Shown in pieces: positions 36,701-44,700 of a DNA stretch of 64,000 nucleotides. Source of the stretch: Cyanoderma ruficeps (taxonomy: Eukaryota; Chordata; Aves; Passeriformes; Timaliidae). Positions within the stretch are counted from its first letter, which is position 1, and each line of letters begins with the position of its first letter. The notes under the pieces are model-generated. The model made no database searches and was not told the origin of the DNA. It was given only the letters and a program-made list of their open reading frames with translations. A program made the translations under genes and the position numbers. Location of the stretch: positions 10,675,646-10,739,645 of the forward strand of contig VZDJ01000090.1 of assembly GCA_008694505.1 (NCBI GenBank). Direction: 5' to 3'.

Positions 36701-39700
36701 GCTCACCTGAAGTCTGAACACAGACCACTGATAATTATTCTAAGCACAGTTTGCCAAACCGTGGCTATAAAACCACTCTCTCATAACATTCATCAAAGCA
36801 TCTAACTAAAAGGCTCCGGCCTAAGGTTGCAACCTCCTCTGGAAATTAAGCTTCATTATTTTGCAAAACACCACANGGACAATTCTTTTGCTCGTGTTGT
36901 GGAGGAAGAGAGGTGCTAGGCACTGCTTTGTCCTCTGGTGTTCCACAGAGAAGTGTCTCAGATGAATGTCATGAAATAACACCAAAACCCCTGCACTTCA
37001 AAACCTTGAGAGAATACAGCCCAACATACCTTCACAGTACTATGCCGAAAAATTTCCTCACCATCATTTACCCGAGTAGAAATTTATATTTTAGTGGAAC
37101 ATAGAGATCCTTTTCAGAAAAATGTTCAGATATCATACCCACCCCTCCCATGCAGTATCATTTTACACTTTGGAGTACAGACTTGTTTTGGTTTTTAGCC
37201 TGGAACTTGATTTCTAATGAAGGAACTGTATGCTACTTTTTCCTGGAGGCATCCTGATTCATTGAGAACACTGAATATGCTGCTAAACTTTTGACAGCCC
37301 ATCATGCAACTTCCTGAGAGTCTTTTAATATATATATTTTTAATATGCCCACTTATCTAGTAATTTTCAAAAAGCTACCATTCATTTCCCCACTACATGT
37401 ACGTAAGTTAGGGTTGGAATATTTAAGTCATTGATTATCTGATAAAATTGACAAATACAACAAAAACCTCTTTTATTAATTGATATGGGGTGCTCATTTT
37501 AATCCACTTGTTATATTACCATGGATTGCAATGTATTTTCTTATCTTAAACATTTTATATTACATTTCTGAATCCTTATGAATGTAAGTACTGCTGATTT
37601 ATTAGATGGTTTCTCACACAAAACCCAGTGAGTATCCTGAAGGATTAATCGTGAACCTGAGTATCTCTCTTCAAGTCAATGCTCTTTGGATAAGATAATT
37701 CACAGCAGGTTTTTTTTTAAAACAGTTTACCTGTATTCCTTTGACTTCGTTTATCGTGCTGCAATTAAAAAAAAAAAAAGAGGTCAGAATAATCCAAGAA
37801 TAGAAAAATAATTTTAATCATTGCTTTTATTTAATTTGGTATAGCCCACAACACACAACCATTTGATTTCTTCAAGTTTCCCATGGCCTGACGAGAAAAG
37901 CCACAAGTATCTAGTAAAACTTACCTATTGTCCACTTTTATCCTTACTGTTGCTGCTAAAATCAGTGCAAAAACATTGGCCCCCATAAGAGGCTAAGACA
38001 GAGAATTTCCCTTACAGTCTTTAATGGATATAGTTGGGAAAGTTGTGCAGCAGTGCTTAGTAGACTGCACGAGGTTTTACCAGGAGTGCAAAGGCACCCA
38101 AAAACACAGCCTATTTTTGGTCTCCATTAAATCCACTGTTGCTCCCTCAGACTGAATTTCATTCCTCAAGTCCTCAGTCTGTAGGGTTCAGAACAGCTTC
38201 TGTTCTACCAAGGGACATCATACAGGCCATGGGTTTACCTGACACACCACACTGATTGGCGAGACTGCAAAGATTCTTTAATTACTTTGGCATTATTTCA
38301 GAGGAAAAAAAAAAAAAGAAACTAAAAGATGAAACCAGAAAGCCCTGTGGAATTGAAGAGCTGATTACCTGAACCAAGATAAATTGATTCAACACATTAA
38401 CTTCACTGAAAACATTCTGATGAGTTCCAAAAATACACATTTCCCACAGACAGCAATTAAAAAAAAAAATCCTTCTGGTTTACCAGGACTGGTGCTAACC
38501 ATAAATGGCCATCTATTTTAGTCTAATACATCTGAAAACCTTAAACTGTGCTAAAACCCTATTTTAAAGCAGATGTTGACCTCATTAGTGCCTCTGAAAA
38601 TACTATGTGGCACAGGAAGATTAGAATATACTCCTACGTATCTATACATATAAAAACAAATATTGCTGCATTTTGGGTACGTAGTAGCACTGTATTATTA
38701 AATACCTTGAGTAGTTTCGCCTTCCATTTTTTAACATCCTTCATTGACACATGCCCCCATTGTTTTGGTCCTAGAAAAAACAAAATTTAACACTATTAAC
38801 ACACTTTTTCTTTTAACACCATCTATACTGAATATCACTCTAACAAATATTTAGCAAGAACATATTACAGAATGACAAAGCATTATCAAATCTGAACAAT
38901 CTCCACCACATTTGCTGAAATAAAAATTTAGAGGAAAACAAACCAGGAGAATATGGTAATTCAAGTCAATTGAGAAGTCAGGCAAGGCAAAAAAATAATC
39001 ACATGCCGAATCTAACAAGACTGAGCTTGTTAGATCCAAAGAGCATTACAGCCCCACATGCCACCAAGAGGGGAAAATAGTGCTTTTAGTTTTTAGTTGA
39101 TGACTGCAGACTACATGGTATCTGAGCTTAATTAAAGCCATAATTAAGGTTCTACAGGACTAAGATCCATATTCATTCCATACTGAATAGAGGTCACCAA
39201 CCCAAAAGCATAACCAAACTTTTAGAAATCCAAAGCTGTCTATTGCAGTAGTCTATGAGTGTTTCCTCCCTTTCCCAATGGATAATATATATGAAATGTA
39301 AGGCTGCCAGTCTGTAAAAACCCTTGTTGCACAGCTGGTACTTCCCAGGTATGTCCAGTAAGTCACACGGCAGTTCATGTATCTGGTAGTTTTTTATAGG
39401 GCTTGACTTTTGGTGAAGACAGAAAAAGCCAGTCATGAGAAGCGATTTTCTGGGAAGAGTTCTAAAAGCTGCTTCTGCACCTGGCAAAACTAATCGCTGG
39501 CTGGCTTTGCGAACAGGCATGCCGCTAAGCCAATTAGAGAAGTGGGCAGCGCCTCTATGACACAAATAAGGACCAAATAAAACCTGCTAAAAGCCCTCTT
39601 TCCCTATGCTCCCACCAAAGACTGGTGAGGGGGCGGGCCGGTCCCTTTCCCGCCAGGACCCCTCCCGGCGCCGCCAGGAACCAACCACGAGGCCGAGCCC

Positions 39701-41323
39701 AGCGACTGGAGCGGCCCCGAGGGCGGGAGGGGACACGTGCCCATCCCAAAGCCCGGGAGCAGCCGCGTGGCGGGGGCTGCACAGCAGCATGGCCGCAGTG
39801 GACTTTTTTATTCACTTTTATTCACTTTTATTCACCGCCGTGCTGCGGACAGGAGGGCAAGGGCGGCAGCAGCTTTTTCTTCTCGGTGCCCCGCATGAAG
39901 GGAAGGCGCGAAATGGAGCCGGCCGGGACCACGAGATCAGCAGCGAGAGACACAATGAGCAATTCTCCAACTCAGAGGCCGGACGGGATCCACCTTTTAA
40001 CATTACGGAGCTCTGCAAAATCTTTTTTACTGATAGAGCTTGAGAACAGACGAACCTACAGACACCAATTCTCTCCCGAATCAGAAAGAAGGAAAAGGTG
40101 AAGAAAACTGCATAGTGACACTAAAGCCACTGCAAAGGAGGGAGGGGGAGGAAGAAGTGTACGGGGTCTCAGAGCTGAAATTCTTCTACAGGCTGTGGTG
40201 AAGACTATAATATTATAAATTATTTCCCTGTAATTCACGAAGTGCATAGAAGGATGGAGACAGCATCAGTAGTTGCCAACACTTGCATGCTTTATTAAGT
40301 CTAAAGAGAGAGTATGTAAACAATTGTAGTTTTAAGGAGTTCTTACCGTCAGATGTCTCGTAAGTGAGAGTAGCCATGGAAACAAGCAAGTCATCTTCAA
40401 AAGGATGATTATACTAAATAAAAAGAAGTGTTAAATAGTAGAACAAACGATCAAAGCAATATCTATAAAGTCTGTTTTATGTATTTTAGTACAATTTTTT
40501 GTTTTATCCTAAACACCAAGTTATCAGTGTGTTGTTTCGTTGGCTAAAGGTAGAAGTCAGCAATCTGGAAATACTAACTCCTAGAGGACACCGGTGTATT
40601 TTAAACACGTGTGCAAGCCATTCAGCCTCAATGTCTAAACAGTGCCAAAACAGGGCTCCAGAGAGTTTCCAAAAGCAGTTAACTCGCTGTCTTATAGTTT
40701 CACCCAAACTTCCACTGTAGAAACTAAAAGCAGCCCCCACCTACGACCAACATGACACGTAAAAATACTCGATATGCCACTAGTCGAGAAAAAGCTTCTA
40801 GAACCAGATTTAACCCGGTAGCAGCACAAAACATCTTCGGAACGGGAAAGCCCGCATCTCGGGATAAACGCGTGCCTCTATGCACGGAGGAGGCCCATTC
40901 CCACAGCTTAAACACGAAATGGCTCTCCAGGGAGAAGGATTCACGGAAGGAGTCCCCCACTTGCTGTCGTTTCATTGAAAAGCCCCCGTCTAACGCAAGC
41001 TCGGCGGGGTTAAGGACACCATCACGTCAGCTCGCACTCGTGCCTAAGTCGCGTATCCAGCACTGGCAGTCCCAGGTGTCCGTTGTGTATTTCCGGAGCT
41101 GGCTCCTGCCAGCCCGCTCCTGCCAAGGCATAGGAGTGTGCGGCTCAGTACAGACGGCACCGCTGCTCTCAGCCCCCGCTTCCCCGCCTGCCTCAGGACG
41201 GCGCCCGGAACCCGCGGCCGCCCCGCTCCCATAGCTCACCTGCTGCATGATGCGGTTCATGGAGGCCATGAAGCGGTCGTTGCTGCGCCGCAGCCCTTCC
41301 TGCATCGCCTTATCCCGCTCCAT
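20081..41323 (-). CDS. HJURP: Holliday junction recognition protein (CENP-A chaperone), spliced, with an internal exon-cassette duplication
   Basis: Thirteen coding exons can be joined in phase on the minus strand: 41323-41240, 40413-40347, 38770-38706, 37758-37731, then a four-exon cassette twice (36124-36069, 35504-35465, 32546-32488, 30512-30452 and 28009-27954, 27390-27351, 24710-24652, 22676-22616), then 21756-20081. With both cassettes the product is about 783 residues, with one about 711; human has 748. HJURP is the nuclear chaperone that deposits CENP-A/H4 at centromeres in early G1. Seen here: the N-terminal Scm3-type CENP-A-binding region with YNHPFEDD and MATLTYET; the LADLYPAML segment matching human ISDLYAGML; and two HJURP_C-like segments (KYKDAFDEF and EFNRLHEKLP). 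The mammalian RIWGGRLI motif after TLTYET is replaced by PKQWGHVSM. Identity rests on these motifs. Whether both cassettes are used is inference. Confidence 0.9.
22616..22676 (-). CDS. HJURP: HJURP cassette A, exon 4 of 4
   Basis: The acceptor is 'gcttttcag' and the donor 'tttg|gtacaa'. It encodes ITTPISSRDRRLTSPVQGQF plus one base, so it ends in phase 1 and joins the large exon as ...FGNRAP. It contains TTP and TSP sites that resemble proline-directed kinase targets. It is identical to 30452-30512. Confidence 0.85.
24652..24710 (-). CDS. HJURP: HJURP cassette A, exon 3 of 4
   Basis: The acceptor is 'caaattgcag' and the donor 'gag|gtaaaa'. It encodes EESGDTGSVIRKFEGFQLE after a split Gly codon and ends in phase 0. 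Acidic and Ser/Thr-rich. Identical to 32488-32546. Confidence 0.85.
27351..27390 (-). CDS. HJURP: HJURP cassette A, exon 2 of 4 (40 nt)
   Basis: The acceptor is 'ccttttaag' and the donor 'cag|gtgggt'. It encodes ESSESTGVDTSDS plus one base. Exon and about 200 bp of flank are identical to copy B although the surrounding introns have diverged, which is consistent with selection or local conversion. Confidence 0.82.
27829..27926 (-). mobile_element. CR1 3' fragment in copy A
   Basis: 'ggttggaagggaccttcaag' followed by 'atcatctagt' is the classic CR1 3' end, here in minus orientation. It ends some 30 bp from the splice donor of the neighbouring HJURP exon. The same insertion is at 35944-36041, so it predates the duplication. 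Confidence 0.9.
27954..28009 (-). CDS. HJURP: HJURP cassette A, exon 1 of 4
   Basis: The donor is 'cag|gtatgg'. The acceptor is a NAGNAG type ('caaagaag'), so the exon can begin at 28009 or three bases later. It encodes (E)VSEERSSDFEDEHSAVHQ, strongly acidic, ending in phase 0. It enters in phase 1, compatible with both the 37731-37758 exon and the last cassette exon of copy B. Confidence 0.84.
30452..30512 (-). CDS. HJURP: HJURP cassette B, exon 4 of 4
   Basis: Identical to the copy A exon with the same acceptor and donor. Ends TTT G (phase 1). It can splice in frame either to the large exon or to the first exon of cassette A (AA GTA), which is what permits both cassettes to be translated. 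Confidence 0.83.
32488..32546 (-). CDS. HJURP: HJURP cassette B, exon 3 of 4
   Basis: Same 59-nt exon and splice sites as 24652-24710, within the almost identical part of the duplication. Encodes the acidic EESGDTGSVIRKF segment. Confidence 0.83.
35465..35504 (-). CDS. HJURP: HJURP cassette B, exon 2 of 4
   Basis: Same 40-nt exon, acceptor and donor as 27351-27390, with identical coding sequence although the introns around it have diverged. Confidence 0.82.
35944..36041 (-). mobile_element. CR1 3' fragment in copy B
   Basis: Duplicate of the CR1 fragment at 27829-27926, same orientation and same distance from the neighbouring exon donor. Confidence 0.9.
36069..36124 (-). CDS. HJURP: HJURP cassette B, exon 1 of 4
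   Basis: Same 56-nt exon as 27954-28009, with the same NAGNAG acceptor. It receives phase 1 from the 37731-37758 exon (ACA G + AA gives Thr-Glu). Confidence 0.83.
37731..37758 (-). CDS. HJURP: HJURP exon 4 (28 nt)
   Basis: The acceptor is 'ttaattgcag' after a T-rich tract and the donor 'acag|gtaaac'. It encodes HDKRSQRNT plus one base. It lies just outside the duplicated block. The exon is very short and rests on splice signals and phase (0 in, 1 out) only. Confidence 0.68.
38706..38770 (-). CDS. HJURP: HJURP exon 3
   Basis: The acceptor is 'gttttttctag' and the donor 'caag|gtattt'. With the split Gly it encodes GPKQWGHVSMKDVKKWK and a few Lys/Leu residues. This is the position of the mammalian GLRIWGGRLIKE motif. 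The Trp-Gly pair is kept but the rest differs. Confidence 0.8.
39606..39960. promoter_or_regulatory. Second GC/CpG-rich island inside HJURP intron 2
   Basis: A GC-rich, CpG-dense block with no supported HJURP exon, about 1.3 kb downstream of the promoter island. It includes a CACGTG E-box near 39731 and three tandem 'ttcacttttat' units at about 39810-39835. Open frames are long on both strands, as expected of GC-rich DNA. Possible roles are an alternative promoter, a CpG-rich enhancer, or an inserted sequence. Confidence 0.45.
40347..40413 (-). CDS. HJURP: HJURP exon 2 with the TLTYET motif
   Basis: The acceptor is 'tttatttag' and the donor 'gacg|gtaaga'. It encodes YNHPFEDDLLVSMATLTYET plus SD, matching human YNQPFEDTPVVQMATLTYET almost throughout. 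In human this segment contacts CENP-A. This is the key identifying exon. Confidence 0.95.
41240..41323 (-). CDS. HJURP: HJURP exon 1, start codon
   Basis: ATG at 41323-41321 in a good context (gcc ATG G), 28 codons beginning MERDKAMQEGLRRSNDRF, donor 'cagcag|gtgagc' in phase 0. It aligns with the human LLQKLRASRRRFQRRMQ helix, the first part of the CENP-A-binding domain. The leader before this helix is shorter than in human. Confidence 0.92.
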
Positions 41324-41383
41324 GGCGAGGCCGCTCCCGCCGCCGGGCGCTTGCCGCAGCGCGGCCGGCCGCTCCCGCCCCGA

Positions 41384-41389
41384 TTCAAA
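41384..41389 (-). promoter_or_regulatory. HJURP: CHR element TTTGAA in the HJURP promoter
   Basis: TTTGAA on the HJURP strand about 61-66 bp before the ATG, directly preceded by CCGCGG. CHR elements bind the MuvB core (LIN54) of DREAM and B-MYB complexes and give G2/M expression, which fits a CENP-A chaperone. Confidence 0.6.
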
Positions 41390-41420
41390 CCGCGGGTCAC
41401 CGCCCCTCTCGCCGCCTTCG

Positions 41421-41620
41421 ATTGGCTCTTGCTCAAATCAGTTCTGGCGCTGCTACCAATCCAAGCGCGCAATGGGCGGGCTTTGTCATCTGATTGGTCG
41501 CTGGTGCTGCTGAGTGCCCGATCACCCCGCCTCCAAGTCCTGGCTTTGGGCGCCAAGCCAGGCGCGGGGCGGGGTCTCTGTTCCACCTGGCAATAGCGGC
41601 CGGCCGCGGGCTCCCATTGG
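41421..41620 (-). promoter_or_regulatory. HJURP: Four CCAAT boxes (NF-Y) in the HJURP promoter
   Basis: CCAAT on the gene strand at 41421-41425, 41493-41497 and 41616-41620, and in reverse at 41456-41460. The proximal three are 35 and 37 bp apart, and the nearest is about 36 bp from the CHR. Regularly spaced NF-Y sites next to a CHR are the hallmark of G2/M promoters. Confidence 0.6.
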
Positions 41621-41790
41621 CGCTGCCGGGGCACAAGGCCCGGGTCCGGACAGGACGCGCCGCCCAGGGGAAGGAGGTGCTTCGGGGCTGTCTGCGGCCC
41701 GGCCACGTCTTGGTGGAGATTTACAGGGGTTGTGCCTCTAAGATTCGGCACAGACGGCCGGAGGAGTCGGGGCTGGGGAGTTTGGTGTTC

Positions 41791-44700
41791 AATGGCCGGC
41801 AGTCGCGCCTTCCCCAGTCCCTCTCCAGCTGGTCCTCTAAGGGCTGGAGGCCTCTGGGGAGGAGTGGAACAACTGGCAAAGCCAAAGCCTTAACTGCCCA
41901 CTGACACTAGTATTTTGGATACCATTCCGTTCCTTCTCGATATCCTTCAGATAACCATTGGTTTTCTTTAAATAAAGAATTTTTTAAAAAGCAAAATCCC
42001 ATCAGCACATCAAATTCCCTGGCACCTCCCATTACAAAGACTTTTGCCATTTGGGTAGTGTAAAGACATGCATTTTTCATAATCCCTTATTGTTTAAAGC
42101 TGATCTGTATTTACTTACTTATTATTCAGTTGTATTGAATTTTATTTTTTTAAATGGTAGGACTTCAGAAAAATACATAATTTCATCCACATTTAAGTAT
42201 TCTTACTAGTATGTGAATGTGAAGTTTTCGCATTCACAGCTAACAAGTTCTGTACTAAGACCTTACCCTGTTTCTGGCAGGTCTTATCCCTTTTCTGGTT
42301 TTTCATTAAGGCCTTACCATTTTTCAGGGTATGATTTTTCTGCCATCATTTCATTAAATACTGCACTCAGTGGTTAAATTACATGTGTGAGCTGAGCAAG
42401 CCAGCTAGAAGAGTACTGAAGTGTTGATTTCAGTTTGCAGGAAAAGATGAGTGTGATAATTTCAAGGTGACACAACAAGTCCCACTCCTACATTTGTCAC
42501 TGTATTTCCACCAGGATGACTGCAGGACAAATCATCTTTAAGAAAACCCAGAATCTCACTGAGGAACATCTAATTCTGTAGGCATTATTTTCTTGATACA
42601 CACCTGAGAGTAGATTTGCAGAAGCTCTCAATGCTTTCTCTTTATATTCACTTTGATGGAAGCCGAGCTTTGAGTATATCAAACCTTACATAAACTTCCT
42701 GAGATGTAAAAATTGGGGGGGAAAAGTGTAACTACCCTGAATAAATTAGAACCTCTATATCACAGATTCAGAAAATTGATGGGCACTCAGTAGTTTGAAG
42801 CAAGTCCCTATAATCTTTCCCATCAGTAAAATATACTACTAATTCCATTCCTTTGAATAAATGAAATATAATTTCCGTGATACTTTTAACATGGTCAAAT
42901 ATTGGGATAGTAGAAGAGATTTGTTAGTAGACAAGGAAATCTATACATACTCAGGGCAAGCTTTACATGAGGTGCAGAGAATGAGACCTGGAGTCCCACA
43001 TTTGGAGGAGGATGAAAGGAAATAACAGGTAACTAACTAGTCAATACTTCCAACTTTCAAAGTGCTACTCATATGGAAAAAATGCATTATTAAGTTGCTT
43101 GTGGGGGAAAAGAAGCATTAGAATATTTCTGGTCTTTCACCAGTGGGTTTACGGTCATTACAGCCTTCATGGTGGTGTTCTGTGGTCCCCTTGAAGTGCT
43201 TTAATAACTTTAGATTGAAATACAGTGCACGCACAGGATGAGATTAATTACTTTCCTCTGACAGTTCCTAGCTTAGGACTCACTCACTTTGCAGCATTAA
43301 TATCTTTTAATTCCTTAGTATGTAATTTTATACTGGAAATAATAGAAGTAACTCCTGACTTATTTTATACTTGAGGTAATCACCAAGCTAGGAAAACAAG
43401 GGTATGGTCCAGTTAATTTCAGTTTTACCCAGAAGTAACTTTTGTCTGTTTTGAATTCATGGTACACCTCAGTAGAGTGACAGGAGCACTCAAGTGCAAA
43501 AAGTTTCTTCTACCACCCGTAGGAGAAAATGAGTTTGACATTCAGCAGCTGTGCATGAAAACTGTCCTAAACCAGCAGTAAGTGGTATATTTGATAAGGC
43601 GTAACCAAAAAATTTTAAACTGCATGACCTTAAGAACCACAAAGTCAACAAAGATTAGCTAATGCTTGGGTGAGTTTATGTAGACTGCAAAGCAAGATTG
43701 TGGATCAAACTGTTGACAAGCTAAAGAAAATGTTACAGTGTTCACTGTTTACTTGGTAATAATAATTTTTTGCTAGAAAAGAGAATGTATTAATATGGTA
43801 CAGAAATGGACATTTAAAGAAGAAAACTTCTTTGGTGCCTGCGTAGCACCAGAAGCTCATCCTCTGTCCTGTCCAAGCACTACATCTTCTGCCTTTCTGT
43901 TGAGTAGGTCTGTACAGAAATGTTTGACAGAAGATTTAACTTTGACTATTCTTCGATTAGTTTGACTTGTAGAAGAACAATTTGTGGCTCTGAGTGACTC
44001 ATTTTTACCCTATGGTTTGCCGTGTGTAATGGTTTTATTCATGGTGTTTATTCATATTTGGAGAGGCCTGTGTCCTCCCCAGCTCCATCCATTTAGTCCA
44101 GCCTCAAGCTGTGTTTTATCCCTTTAAACCCTTTATAACTTAAAAAAAATTCAAAACATCTGCACTATGTGATCATTTTTACTATTCTGCTTTGAACTCT
44201 GCAGTCAGTCAGTATCCTTGACTATCTAGGCATCTGAAATAAAAAATAATTTTCTCTAAGCAACCTCGGAAGAACCATATAAAAAGCAATTTACACATCT
44301 ATTTTCTGTAAATGTTGATCTTCAGATACAGCCCAAACTTCACATTGACTATTAAAATGACAAACTCCTCTCTCTTCAGTGTATTTCTTCTGGATTGCAT
44401 GCTGCTCTCTCTCTTTGTACAAGGGAGTATGAAAGCATAAAATAACTGCTCTTTTCCAGAAAGCCTTGCACAGCTCAGCTTGTGTCAAGCCAGTGAATAT
44501 AATTAGAGATTCAGAGACTGTAAAAAAACGCTGAGGAGAGTGGAGGGGGGAGTAGCTGTAGGCATGCAGGAGAGCAGTGGAAAAGGGAAGCCTGAGCATC
44601 CCAGGAAAACACCACAGTAAAACGGTCAGCACAGGCCAGGTGCTGCAGCAGGCACTTCATATCATTCCTTCTGCAAGGAGGTTTGCCTTCCCTGCTCTCT

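Larger units (their letters stand above)
30001..37467. repeat. HJURP segmental duplication, copy B (about 7.5 kb)
   Basis: Direct tandem partner of 22165-29952, separated by only about 50 bp. The offset is 7836 bp over the nearly identical part, 8115 bp after an extra ~280 bp segment in this copy, and 7517 bp after a segment where the copies hold unrelated sequence. An ambiguous base (N at 36876) sits at the right end of that unrelated segment. Confidence 0.95.
41090..41790. promoter_or_regulatory. HJURP: CpG island, HJURP promoter and first exon
   Basis: A sharp rise in GC and CpG against AT-rich surroundings covers HJURP exon 1 and its upstream side. It has no TATA box. GC boxes (such as 'gggcggg' at 41474-41480) and four CCAAT boxes lie upstream of the ATG. 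Confidence 0.85.

Noticed and set aside
40752..41904. Several long overlapping ORFs on both strands in the CpG island
   Set aside because: GC-rich DNA has few stop codons. None has splice or protein support, and HJURP exon 1 occupies the island.
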